64,000 nucleotides of DNA, taken from NCBI RefSeq assembly GCF_004295345.1, contig NZ_CP036200.1, positions 4,465,501 through 4,529,500 on the forward strand. Reading direction: 5' to 3'. This document shows positions 1 to 8,174 of the stretch, one piece after another (within the stretch, counting starts at the first letter, position 1; each line of letters starts with the position of its first letter). The notes below the pieces were generated by a model. That model did no database searches, was not told the origin of the DNA, and was given only the letters and a program-made list of their open reading frames with translations. Source of the stretch: Shewanella maritima. GTDB lineage: Bacteria; Pseudomonadota; Gammaproteobacteria; Enterobacterales; Shewanellaceae. The position numbers were made by a program, and so were the translations under genes.

Positions 1-14
1 GGTTAAACATAAAG

Positions 15-39
15 AACGGCACCATTCAATGGTGCCGTT
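15..39 (-). terminator. Hairpin terminator behind the binding-protein gene
   Basis: A perfect 10-bp stem (15-24 with 30-39) closes a five-base loop. On the minus strand it is followed by a short T-rich stretch (TTCTTTA), so it most likely ends the minus-strand gene at 73-836. It could also act on the plus strand for whatever lies to the left of the window. Confidence 0.6.
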
Positions 40-72
40 GTTATTCAGGGTGGTTTGACAATAGAGTTGTCG

Positions 73-836
73 CTAGCGACTAGTCAATTGGTAAGCATTG
101 AGTAATCGCTCAAACATGCCTTTTTGCTTTATACGCTTAAGCCACTTGCTAAGCTGCTGGCGTGATACCTTAGACTGTGGATTTAAAATTACCCCGTGCT
201 GATATTGCTGATCACGAAAATTTGAAACAAGCAATTTAGTCTTGGCGTCCGGAAATTCTAAATAATAGTGTTGCAAGTATGACCATGTAACGGGAGCGAC
301 CTGTGCACGCTTTAACAAAATGCTTTCGATTGATGCGTGGTTCGAGTTAACAAATTGCACTCGAAAGTCTTTTTCTAGTGCACTGGCATTGGGGTTTAAT
401 GCCGCAAACTGGTAATGATAGCCACGAACCAGACTTAGGGTTTTATTTTTGATTGATTTGAAGAATTGTTGACTCTTTGCTGTAGACTTAAGTGCGATAA
501 ATACTTCACCGTCATCAACATTAAGGGGAATAAACTCATGGGGAACGTTTGCCATCCCCATTGAGGACTTTCAAACAGCATTAAGTCAAAGCGGTTGATA
601 CTGTACGCAGAGGTGCGCTGCTCAATACTAGTTGGTACAAAGTTAAACTCTACCTCATTTTGTACTTGATTAAGCGCGGCAATCAAATCTATGGTTAATC
701 CCGAAAAATGCCCATCATTTTCTTGGGTAACATAAGGCGAAAATTCATAGCCGCCAACATTAATGATGGGTTTAGCGCTTGTTGAAAATGGCATGGTAAG
801 TACCACTAACACAAGCGCGCTAAGCATTGTTCTCAA
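73..836 (-). pseudogene. Periplasmic solute-binding protein (family 3), broken by a frameshift
   Basis: Two overlapping minus-strand reading frames together read as one protein of about 254 residues, the usual size of an SBP_bac_3 amino-acid-type binding protein. The N-terminal part (836 back to about 550) starts with a signal peptide ending near STSA-KP and has the family's GGYEFSPY and GLTIDLIAALN stretches. It then reads LFESPQWGWQ. The C-terminal part (561 down to 73) continues the fold in the other frame. The frames join if one A is restored in the AAA run near 551-553, giving WQNVPHEF across the junction. The start is a TTG at 836 with AGGA about seven bases upstream; an ATG nine bases further in is the alternative. 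The substrate cannot be told. Shewanella genomes hold many stand-alone proteins of this family with no ABC permease beside them, and none is seen here. Either a real pseudogene or a sequencing error. Confidence 0.75.
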
Positions 837-959
837 GATTAGATCCTAAATATTATTTAATTTGGTATTTGTTGCTAACTCTTACTTAATAGCTGTTAGG
901 TACAATTGCTACGTACAACTTAAGTTTACTGTACGAGTAATTGTAACAGTTAAACCTGA

Positions 960-1181
960 TCACTCAATTTTGTTTTTCGCACTATTTACATTGTCAGTTT
1001 CGATCGCATTATCAATCAGTGGTGCTGTTTTTTCATCGACTTGAATCGCAATTTCATGCTCAATTTTCACATTTAGGTTTATTTCAATAGGCTCTTCAGG
1101 TGGTGCTAGGGTCACCGTTGGCGTACACGCCACCAGTAGCATGCCGGTGATACTGATATACAGAGCTATATGCTTTCTCAT
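960..1181 (-). CDS. ynbE: YnbE-family small outer-membrane lipoprotein
   Basis: 73 residues with a lipoprotein signal peptide and lipobox LVAC (Cys about 19). After it comes the YnbE-type stretch PEEPIEINLNVKIEHEI. In E. coli YnbE is the outer-membrane partner of the AsmA-like protein YdbH; the two form a bridge for phospholipid transport between the membranes. Here it begins 18 bases after ydbH stops, with AAGGAT as ribosome site, so the two are co-transcribed. The C-terminal tail (about 25 residues rich in Asp and Asn) is longer than in the E. coli protein. The third gene of the usual operon, ydbL (DUF1318), is not found downstream. Confidence 0.85.
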   Translation of the reverse strand: MRKHIALYISITGMLLVACTPTVTLAPPEEPIEINLNVKIEHEIAIQVDEKTAPLIDNAIETDNVNSAKNKIE

Positions 1182-1199
1182 TAAAAAGATCCTTTTAAT

Positions 1200-4100
1200 T
1201 TAACGCTCGATGTTAGCAGCACTGGACGTAAGATTAGTTTCTATTTGCTGCTCAAGTAAATAGGGTATCTGTAAGCTTTGGTAAAGCGAGTACAGGTTTT
1301 CTTGATGTTGATAGTTTAAATGCACAGGTCGGCTATAGTTTTTGGCTTTGCCTTGCACTGAAACTGATAATTTCGCATCACCTGTGTCTTGCATATCAAA
1401 TGTTCCAGCAAGGTGATGATAGTTCAAATGGGCAAGGGCTTGCACGGCAGTTTCTAATTGGGGCTGGGTTCGAACAAGCTCAGTTATTGCCTCATTTTGT
1501 TGTAGCTCAATTAGACCACCCGGTTGTCTTGCTGCCAAATTACCCCCACTAATGGTGAGCTTTCCTTTATCTAGTTTAGCGGGCAATACACCGTCAAAAA
1601 TACCGGAAATATTGAGATTACTGATAGGCTGTTGTTTGAGCAATGCATCGGCACTGACGCCTTGAACTAAGATATAGCCATTGGACTCATCATGCAGCTT
1701 GATTACGGCTTGCGGAATGATAAAACGACCATCGAGCACCTTGCCCCTCGCCGAGAGTTTCACATCAGACTGACTAAGACCGGTTAATCGCTGCAGCCAA
1801 TTATTGGGTTCAGTTTGGCTATCGCGATTAAGCAGTATATCTGCGCCAATTTGTACGTTTTCAAATTTGAGGCTTGAATGAAGCTGCTTTACTGAAAGCA
1901 AAGCTTTCGGACAGTGTAACTGGCTCTGAGTATTAGATTGCATTTGAGTACTCGATACCCAATCAAATTGGCAGTCCAGTTGTAGTTGGCCATTGTTAAT
2001 ACGATTGTCACTGACCAGAGCACTGACTTGATTTACGTGTTGTTGTAGTTTGAGCTCAAAACTATTCTGATGAGGGTATTGGGTCAGGGCAAAGTTTGCT
2101 TTAATTCCATAATCACCAGTAAGCTCGTAAGGCTGTGCTAGCGTATTAAGTCGCAAGCTGTCGATTGTGTCTATAGCGCTGCTATCTAACTGCCACTGGC
2201 CAGCAAATGTTGGGTTTTTATTTAGATTTACCCAGTGTTTAGATTGTGGTTTTAACGCGCCGAGTTGCCAGCTTTCGTGTGTACTCCAAAGCCCTCGAGT
2301 CAAATTGATACCTTGCGCGATGGATAACTTATCTAATGCAATCAATCGATAATTTTTACCTGAGCGCGCTTTTCTATCCAGGGCGAGACCAGTGAACTGC
2401 CAACTTAATTGGCTACTCAATGTGGTTTGATCTTCTTCAAGTTTGATGCCTGCTCTAGGTGACGTTTGCGAGAGGGCAATGTTGTCGACCTTGTAGTAGC
2501 TAATCTCACTAAGGCTAGTGTCTCTGGCGATACTTAAGCTATTGATATCTAGCAACCAATTACCAAAATCAATATCGCTTTCAGCCAGACTCCCTTTAAA
2601 CCTTAAGCTAGCTGGGTCTATCACAGTAAACTTGGTTGCACCGATAACCCCGCTTAACACTTCGCTGTTAAAAGTGGCCGCAGAAAGCTTGATTTCGCTA
2701 CCAGGGTCAAGCGCTAACTCTATATTTTGGGAGTGATTAAGTCTGAGTGAGCCGTCAATATTGAATTCTGGTTGATTGATGGATAAATGACTTGATTGCA
2801 GGGCTTGGCTTAGTAAATCGCTTAAAGGGTAGGTGTGTGAGTCAGTATTAGGGGCTAGGCGCTTCAACGAGCCAGTTAGACTGAAGTTTGCAGACATGTC
2901 TGTTTCGTTACCTTGGCTCATTGCTAGTGAGTTAGAGGTTAGTGAGTTAAAGGTTAGCGACTTCAAGACAAGGCGCAATGATTCGTCATCATTACATAAG
3001 CTCAATGACGCTTTATCTTGTTGAAGGTAAAGGTTTGCTGTGTCGTGATTAAATTCAAATTTAAGTGGAGTGTGACCAGCAAACTTAGCATCTGGTAGCT
3101 GTTTTAGTGTCGCATGAAGATAGGTTTTAACTTCATGTGGCAGGGCGAGCAGTTTCCAAAAGCCCTGATTGGCGATCAGCAGCTCATTATTGGGTTCGAG
3201 CTCGAATGGGGCAAGGCTGAAGCTGTGCTTTGGCGAGATCCCTTGAATAACGAGAGGCCGCAGCATGTTAATTTGATGTTCGGACATCAGTTGCATGCTT
3301 GTGTGCGGCTTTAGCCAAACATTATCGTTAAAACTAATACTGGCATTATCAAGCGTATGCTTAGTGTTCACCAAACCGCTTTGGGGATTGAGCAGGGCTT
3401 GCCCTTGCAATGTTCCATGCAAGCTTGCTCGCATTTGTGACATTTGATGAAGTGGGATAAGTGCTTCAAGTATCGATTCATATATTCGGTTTACTTCATA
3501 TCCTTGGGCTAGCTTTGCTTTTGCGTAATCCAATAAATAGCGCTGAAGCTGTTCTAGTGCTGCAATGGTTTGAGAAACTTCAAGGTGGTAACTTGCGCTA
3601 ATGCTATTTTGTCTGTTCCCCGCGCTATCGCTAAGGCTATGACGAGCAGTGAGCGATATAAGTTGATGGTGGTTAATGCTGGCAGTCGCAGCGAGTTGAT
3701 GCTCATCGCTATGCAAGTTAGTCAGGGCGATATTGAACGGTTGATTGTGTTGACTGTCAGAGATTTTGGCAAAGTTGAGCGATAGTTCATCGATACTAAG
3801 CGCTGGAAGCTTTTCAAGCTGAGTTAAATCAAATGCATAGTCAGTGTTTTGCTTGCTTACATCACTGACGTTTTGCTGCTCAGCTTTTTGTTTAATGCTT
3901 GGGTCATTTACGTGCACATAGATGCGTTTAGCACTGATACTTTGTATTTTATCAAGCTCAAATGAAGCGCTAAGCAACATACTTAAGCCCTGATTTAGCC
4001 TGATGTTTAGCTCTTCAACCGCAATATAGTTATGCTGAAACTGTAAAACGAGTCTGGGAATATGCAGCTGATTTAGATTAATAGATTCAGTGTCTAAGTT

Positions 4101-4286
4101 AAGCACTCTGATATTGTAGGGTGCTAGAATACGGTTGATGACTCTCACCGATAAGGTTTGCTGCGGCGTGTAATCAACCGATACTGACCCGGATTGAGGC
4201 TCGTGAAGAGGCTGCTGTATCCAAAAGTAAGCAGCCAATAGCGCGACTAATATGAGTGAAAACAGTAGAAATAATCGCCTAAACAT
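1200..4286 (-). CDS. ydbH: YdbH-family AsmA-like intermembrane phospholipid transport protein
   Basis: 1028 residues. One N-terminal transmembrane anchor (about residues 5-24) is followed by a very long periplasmic part rich in beta-strand-like repeats, as expected of AsmA-like bridge proteins. The C-terminal region (about residues 880-980, around GVLPAKLDKGKLTISGGNLAARQPGG) matches the conserved end of YdbH. In E. coli YdbH works redundantly with TamB and YhdP in moving phospholipids to the outer membrane, together with the lipoprotein YnbE, which lies directly downstream here. The ATG start at 4286 gives the anchor immediately. Family membership rests on the partner gene, architecture and C-terminus; the central region is poorly conserved. 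Confidence 0.85.
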   Translation of the reverse strand: MFRRLFLLFSLILVALLAAYFWIQQPLHEPQSGSVSVDYTPQQTLSVRVINRILAPYNIRVLNLDTESINLNQLHIPRLVLQFQHNYIAVEELNIRLNQGLSMLLSASFELDKIQSISAKRIYVHVNDPSIKQKAEQQNVSDVSKQNTDYAFDLTQLEKLPALSIDELSLNFAKISDSQHNQPFNIALTNLHSDEHQLAATASINHHQLISLTARHSLSDSAGNRQNSISASYHLEVSQTIAALEQLQRYLLDYAKAKLAQGYEVNRIYESILEALIPLHQMSQMRASLHGTLQGQALLNPQSGLVNTKHTLDNASISFNDNVWLKPHTSMQLMSEHQINMLRPLVIQGISPKHSFSLAPFELEPNNELLIANQGFWKLLALPHEVKTYLHATLKQLPDAKFAGHTPLKFEFNHDTANLYLQQDKASLSLCNDDESLRLVLKSLTFNSLTSNSLAMSQGNETDMSANFSLTGSLKRLAPNTDSHTYPLSDLLSQALQSSHLSINQPEFNIDGSLRLNHSQNIELALDPGSEIKLSAATFNSEVLSGVIGATKFTVIDPASLRFKGSLAESDIDFGNWLLDINSLSIARDTSLSEISYYKVDNIALSQTSPRAGIKLEEDQTTLSSQLSWQFTGLALDRKARSGKNYRLIALDKLSIAQGINLTRGLWSTHESWQLGALKPQSKHWVNLNKNPTFAGQWQLDSSAIDTIDSLRLNTLAQPYELTGDYGIKANFALTQYPHQNSFELKLQQHVNQVSALVSDNRINNGQLQLDCQFDWVSSTQMQSNTQSQLHCPKALLSVKQLHSSLKFENVQIGADILLNRDSQTEPNNWLQRLTGLSQSDVKLSARGKVLDGRFIIPQAVIKLHDESNGYILVQGVSADALLKQQPISNLNISGIFDGVLPAKLDKGKLTISGGNLAARQPGGLIELQQNEAITELVRTQPQLETAVQALAHLNYHHLAGTFDMQDTGDAKLSVSVQGKAKNYSRPVHLNYQHQENLYSLYQSLQIPYLLEQQIETNLTSSAANIER

Positions 4287-4391
4287 GACGCGCCAAGTTT
4301 GTCCCTAAATTCTTGAGTTAGTTTAGCATGTTCGCCAAGCTACTGGCATTAATGGTTATTTATATCGGTAGTAAATAAATGCTAAATAATT

Positions 4392-4414
4392 AAGCCTCAT
4401 CAAGGATGAGGCTT
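4392..4414 (-). terminator. Hairpin terminator, separated from its gene by a foldback element
   Basis: A 9-bp stem (4392-4400 with 4406-4414) around a five-base loop, with a loose T-rich tail on the minus strand. It probably ended the mutarotase operon originally; the foldback element at 4452-4745 now lies between the stop codon (4751) and this hairpin. Confidence 0.5.
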
Positions 4415-4451
4415 TACTAGTTCTTCGTCATTTAAATTAACGTTTAAGCCA

Positions 4452-4745
4452 GGGCCTGTTGATCTTTCAAGATTATTTTTTGCAGCTGCTTGTTGGAAAT
4501 TTATACAAGGCAACGACTTTGATGTGTGGTTGTTCCACATGATAAGTCGTTAACGCAGTAGAAATGACAACAAGCGCTGCCTGAAAGGTTCGTTTAAAAG
4601 CACCTACGCCCTTAGCAAAGAGATAGTTTGTTGCGAGCCCTGTTGTTAAAATCGATAGGTTTAGGTGACTAGACGTCATCGCTCGCGTCGCGATTAAAGT
4701 GCTTTTAATTCGAACAAAGTCTAATCAGCAAAGAGCAACAGGCCC
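4452..4745. mobile_element. Foldback MITE-like element, copy 1
   Basis: A 294-bp non-coding element bounded by inverted repeats: GGGCCTGTTGATCTTT on the left and its near-perfect complement (one change, AAAGAGCAACAGGCCC) on the right. The same element recurs at 7891-8168. Inside, the left half folds on itself (arm starting at 4482 against the CAACAAGCGCTGC arm, with a nested AACGACTT/AAGTCGTT hairpin), and the right half does likewise (TTTAAAAGCACC against AAGTGCTTTTAA). No transposase is encoded and no clear target-site duplication is visible. The right end lies five bases from the stop codon of the mutarotase gene. The short open frame inside it is not kept in copy 2, so it is not a gene. 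Probably a non-autonomous element moved by a transposase elsewhere in the genome. Confidence 0.8.
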
Positions 4746-4750
4746 TAGTG

Positions 4751-5599
4751 TTAAGTTTGCCAGTATATGGTGGTGGTCAATGTATGGCTTGCGCCAGCGG
4801 CAAGTGTTACTTGATCTTCTAACACGTTGGTCGCCTCAAGACACAACATACTCAAGTAGTCATTGTCGTTAAAGCGACTGAGACGCTGAGATTTATCTAT
4901 CCAAGGATTCCACAGCACGGCCGATTGACTGTTTTCGCGCTCGACTACGATGCACCCCTCTGGCGTAGTAATGACTTGGGCTGCACCTAGATTGGTGTAA
5001 ACCCTGTCTGTTTCGCGAGTGAACTCAACCAGATCATCATTTTGAGCATAAGGCCCTTTAGCAAACTCAATGTATTGAGATTCAGCTAAGCCACTTACAT
5101 AGGTGTTATGAATATCACTTGTAGGGAAGTAGGTATGCAGCGCTTGGGTAAGGCTAACTGGATAATCGGTTAAGTTGGTATTGGTTAAGCTCACTTTGAG
5201 CTTGCTGCCAAGTTCAAACACCACCTGCAATTTGGTTTCATGGGGCCAGAAGTTTCGATGCTCAGGTTTAACGTTTAGCTCCATGGTGACAAAAGCAACT
5301 TGATTGACCATTTTTACTGAGACTAAATCCCACGTTGTCGTGCGAGCAAATCCGTGCTGTGGGAATCCCTCAACTTGGCTTTGACCAAACCAGGGCCAAC
5401 AAATCGGTATACCGCCGCGGATCCCGTTGCCGGGCTGATAATCATCGGCACTGGACACCCATAATAAGGGCTGTTGACCCTTGGGCTGAAATTGGTCAAT
5501 TTGTGCACCTTGAAGATAAATGGTGGCAAAACATAGATCAGTATTGATTTCGACGAACTTAAGTCCATTTACGTGAGTTTTAGTTGTAACTGAGCCCAT
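4751..5599 (-). CDS. yeaD: D-hexose-6-phosphate mutarotase (YeaD family)
   Basis: 282 residues of the aldose-1-epimerase-like fold. It interconverts the alpha and beta anomers of glucose-6-phosphate and related sugar phosphates in the cytoplasm. Visible family motifs are GIRGGIPICWPWFG (about 58-71), HGFAR (about 82-86), ALHTYF with the presumed catalytic His (about 153-158), and a late LEATNV segment (near 255) with the presumed acidic partner. It is the last gene of a tight minus-strand operon, starting 10 bases after the DUF938 methyltransferase ends. A foldback element sits right behind its stop codon. Confidence 0.9.
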   Translation of the reverse strand: MGSVTTKTHVNGLKFVEINTDLCFATIYLQGAQIDQFQPKGQQPLLWVSSADDYQPGNGIRGGIPICWPWFGQSQVEGFPQHGFARTTTWDLVSVKMVNQVAFVTMELNVKPEHRNFWPHETKLQVVFELGSKLKVSLTNTNLTDYPVSLTQALHTYFPTSDIHNTYVSGLAESQYIEFAKGPYAQNDDLVEFTRETDRVYTNLGAAQVITTPEGCIVVERENSQSAVLWNPWIDKSQRLSRFNDNDYLSMLCLEATNVLEDQVTLAAGASHTLTTTIYWQT

Positions 5600-5609
5600 T
5601 GGTATTCCG

Positions 5610-6224
5610 TTATTTGCTGGTTTTGCGTATGAATCGTAATAGTCTGTTATTGGCAGGCATGGTTACATCGTCCACAAGACTGAATCCTTGCGCAGATGCT
5701 AACTGGGTTACCCACTCGATATCGCGGATCCCGCGCTGTGAGTCTTGCTCGGCTAACAAAGCATCAAAGTTAGCGTTAGATTCGCTAGTGTACTTGCCCT
5801 GATAATTAAATGGCCCATAGATAATAAGCTGGCAGCCACTTTGTTCAAGCAAAGTGCCTAATCCGCGAAACAATGCTTCGACCATGGTTTTCGACATGAT
5901 ATGCAAGGTATTGGCAGTAAAAACGCTATGAACTTGCTCATTCAATGTTGGCCAGGGTTTGGTTACATCGAGCGCTACAGGAAATTGAAGGTTATTGAGC
6001 TTCGCAAGTTCAATGCGGCGTTTGATATTCTCTAGGTATATTGGTTGATCGCTAGGTTGCCAACGTATATGTGGCAGCTGCTCACTAAAGTAAACACTGT
6101 GCTGACCTGTGCCACTGCCAATTTCCAATACGCACTGTTCATTAACTAGCCATTTGGTTAATTGCTCGAGTATGGGTTGTTTATTGTTTTCGCACGCCTG
6201 TGAAAAAGGAAGCTCGTTGAACAT
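5610..6224 (-). CDS. DUF938 SAM-dependent methyltransferase
   Basis: 204 residues of a class I methyltransferase fold. The SAM-binding glycine loop is seen in VLEIGSGTGQHSVYF (about 32-46) and the acidic residue after strand 2 in QPSDQP. The set fits the DUF938 family, whose substrate I cannot name. Its ATG overlaps the stop of the upstream response regulator by one base (TAATG), which points to translational coupling. The mutarotase follows 10 bases later. Why a methyltransferase of this family shares an operon with a two-component regulator is not evident from sequence. Confidence 0.85.
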   Translation of the reverse strand: MFNELPFSQACENNKQPILEQLTKWLVNEQCVLEIGSGTGQHSVYFSEQLPHIRWQPSDQPIYLENIKRRIELAKLNNLQFPVALDVTKPWPTLNEQVHSVFTANTLHIMSKTMVEALFRGLGTLLEQSGCQLIIYGPFNYQGKYTSESNANFDALLAEQDSQRGIRDIEWVTQLASAQGFSLVDDVTMPANNRLLRFIRKTSK

Positions 6225-6883
6225 TAGCTTAGGTCAACCTTTTCCATTTCTAATTGCTGTAGAGCAATAACCGCTTGGGTGCGATTGCGAACGCCCAACT
6301 TTCTAAAAATAGCTGTAGCATGAGCTTTAATCGTTGCCTCTGACACGCCAAAATCATAAGCGATTTGTTTGTTGAGTAACCCTTCGGCAAACATTTGTAG
6401 CACTCGATATTGCTGAGGTGTAAGTTCTGACAATTTAGAGGCGACTTTTTCTGAGTCGTTGTTTTCAATCTCAACCAGCTTAGTGTTTTCTGGTAACCAA
6501 ATGTCACCATATAACACGGCCGACAAGGCATCCGTTAGGGTTTCCATTGAGGCTGATTTTGGAATAAAGCCACTGCTGCCATAATGAATTGCGCGGCTAA
6601 TTGTGGTGATGTCTTCATGGGCCGAGACCACTACAACCGGTATTTCTGGGTAGTGGCTACGCAAATGAATCAGGGTTGAGTAACCATGGGAGCCGGGCAT
6701 TTGCAGGTCGAGTAAAATCAAATCAAATTCACTTGATTGATCTAAAGTCTGTTGCAGTGCGTCTGCACTATCAGCTTCGACCCACTGAGTGTTGGTAAAA
6801 GTGGCTGATAGCGCTTGGCGTAGGGCGTTTCTAAATAACGGGTGGTCGTCCGCAATTATTATCTTTAAATTTTCTAGCTTCAT
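6224..6883 (-). CDS. NarL/LuxR-type response regulator, orphan
   Basis: 219 residues: receiver domain (about 6-125) with acidic pair Asp12-Asp13, phospho-acceptor Asp59 in ILLDLQMPGSHG and the conserved Lys in GFIPKSAS. A LuxR-type helix-turn-helix follows (about 150-212: LTPQQYRVLQMFAEGLLNKQIA then VSEATIKAHATAIFRKLGVRNR). It is a DNA-binding transcription factor controlled by phosphorylation. No sensor kinase is nearby. It heads an operon with the DUF938 methyltransferase and the mutarotase. The receiver resembles regulators of the CrbR type that act with sodium/solute-symporter-linked kinases in Vibrio and Shewanella, but that is only a resemblance from memory. Confidence 0.9.
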   Translation of the reverse strand: MKLENLKIIIADDHPLFRNALRQALSATFTNTQWVEADSADALQQTLDQSSEFDLILLDLQMPGSHGYSTLIHLRSHYPEIPVVVVSAHEDITTISRAIHYGSSGFIPKSASMETLTDALSAVLYGDIWLPENTKLVEIENNDSEKVASKLSELTPQQYRVLQMFAEGLLNKQIAYDFGVSEATIKAHATAIFRKLGVRNRTQAVIALQQLEMEKVDLS

Positions 6884-7210
6884 GGACTTATTATTTTTTG
6901 CGTGCTCGTGAAGATAACTTCAATGTAGCAAATGGTGGTTGCACATTCTATGACTAAAAATGAATATAAGCTGAAAAATGAGCTAAATAGAAGTGTTATT
7001 AGACTTAGGTCTAATGCTGAAAAAGCAGAATAATCACAATAGCTTAGTTTTGCTGCATCTGAGGTTTCTTCCATAAGGGTAATCTAAGTTCAAGATGTGG
7101 CTGTAACTCTAGGTCGTTAAGCTTCGAAAAGGATTTGCGTTGAAGTGGCAGTGATCCAAAGAAGCTTTGGTTTAACGCGGATCTGATTTAAAAATGCTTT
7201 GGTTTAAAGA

Positions 7211-7235
7211 GAATGTCCGCAATGCACGGACATTC
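7211..7235 (-). terminator. Hairpin, probable terminator of the thioesterase gene
   Basis: In the 429-bp gap 6884-7312 the only clear structure is a perfect 9-bp stem (7211-7219 with 7227-7235). It lies about 80 bases behind the thioesterase stop on the minus strand, followed there by TCTCTTT, a weak T tract. The rest of the gap should carry the promoter of the response-regulator operon, but I could not pick one out. Confidence 0.5.
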
Positions 7236-7312
7236 CCCATTATTGGCCGCTTCGCACAGTGGTAATGGGCTTTACCTAGACGTAGCTTCACTTAGATAGT
7301 GGTAAACCTTAA

Positions 7313-7747
7313 TTAGAGTTTAACTGGCCAAACTTGAGTCGGCTGACGGTTTTCGTCGACTGCCACAAAGGTGAATACGCCGCGAATAGCATGCTCGCGG
7401 TGCTCTGTGTACATGTCCTCTACGTAAATATTGACTTCAACTTTTAGTGAGGTATTCCCCACATGGATCACACGTGCAATCAGCTCTGCTAGCGTACCGG
7501 CGGGGATCGCCTTTTTAAAATCAATCTTGTCCGAACTCACTGTCACCAACGACTTACGACAAAACCGGGTCGCAGCAATGAACGCAGTTTCGTCCATCCA
7601 TGCAAGCGCATCTCCGCCAAATAGGGTGTTATGATGATTGGTGTTTGAAGGAAAAATCGCCTTAATGACGCGGGCTTCTGATTGCTCAATTCGCTGTTGA
7701 ATTTCTGGTGTTAAGTAAGACTGATCGCTTGGCGCTTGAGAAGACAT
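7313..7747 (-). CDS. Acyl-CoA thioesterase, hotdog fold (YciA/ACOT type)
   Basis: 144 residues, one hotdog domain. The active-site pattern of this group is present: Asn in SNTNHHNTLFGGDAL (about 34-48) and Asp in AWMDETAFIAA (about 49-59). It hydrolyses acyl-CoA to free CoA and fatty acid in the cytoplasm and acts as an oligomer. The C-terminus carries the FTFVAVDENRQPTQVWP type of end seen in YciA-like enzymes. Single-gene unit; the element at 7891-8168 lies upstream of it. Confidence 0.9.
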   Translation of the reverse strand: MSSQAPSDQSYLTPEIQQRIEQSEARVIKAIFPSNTNHHNTLFGGDALAWMDETAFIAATRFCRKSLVTVSSDKIDFKKAIPAGTLAELIARVIHVGNTSLKVEVNIYVEDMYTEHREHAIRGVFTFVAVDENRQPTQVWPVKL

Positions 7748-7890
7748 AAATACAACCTAGAGTTATGAACGACTGCAACACGTCTGAGGTACTCAGACGC
7801 AGGGCATGGATAGAAAAAGCGCAGATTATAAATGCTTCTTAGTTGTTTTTCACGGCTGTTTTATCTGGATCTACCTTACTCAAGCAACTT

Positions 7891-8168
7891 GGGCCTGTTG
7901 ATCTTTCAAGATTATTTTTGTAGCTGCTTGTTGGAAATTTATACAAGGCAACGACTTTGATGTGTGGTTATTCCACATGAGTAAGTCGTTAACAAAGTAG
8001 AAATGACAACAAGCGCTGCCGGAACGGTTCGTTTAAAAGCACTTACGCTCTTAGCTAAGAGTTCTGCGTTGCGAGCCACTTGTTTAGTCGACTAAACTGC
8101 ATAGCTCGCGTCTTGATTAAAGTGCTTTTAATTCGAACAAATTTTAATCAGCAAAGATCAACAGGCCC
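7891..8168. mobile_element. Foldback MITE-like element, copy 2
   Basis: A 278-bp second copy of the element at 4452-4745, in the same orientation. Its terminal inverted repeats, GGGCCTGTTGATCTTT and the exact complement, match over 16 of 16 bases. Inside are two conserved foldbacks. The left one pairs 7920-7933 with 8007-8019 and holds a nested AACGACTT/AAGTCGTT hairpin. The right one pairs 8027-8044 with 8120-8138 and holds GCGAGC/GCTCGC and, at its tip, the 14-bp palindrome TTTAGTCGACTAAA (8083-8096). The two copies differ most in the tip of the right foldback. Its right end is six bases from the stop codon of the histidine phosphatase gene, matching the placement of copy 1. It is also most of the gap between 7748 and 8174; nothing else was seen there. 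Confidence 0.82.
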
Positions 8169-8174
8169 TAGGTA

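Noticed and set aside
862..1044. Plus-strand frame of 60 codons over the ynbE end
   Set aside because: No ribosome site, no family features, and it overlaps a real lipoprotein gene on the other strand.
4473..4679. 68-codon minus-strand frame inside foldback copy 1
   Set aside because: It is not kept in copy 2 and lies wholly in inverted repeats.
6880..7074. 64-codon minus-strand frame upstream of the response regulator
   Set aside because: No ribosome site, low-complexity hydrophobic translation, no resemblance to a family.
4452..8168. Composite transposon formed by the two foldback copies
   Set aside because: The copies are direct, lack a transposase, and the genes between them look like ordinary chromosomal genes.
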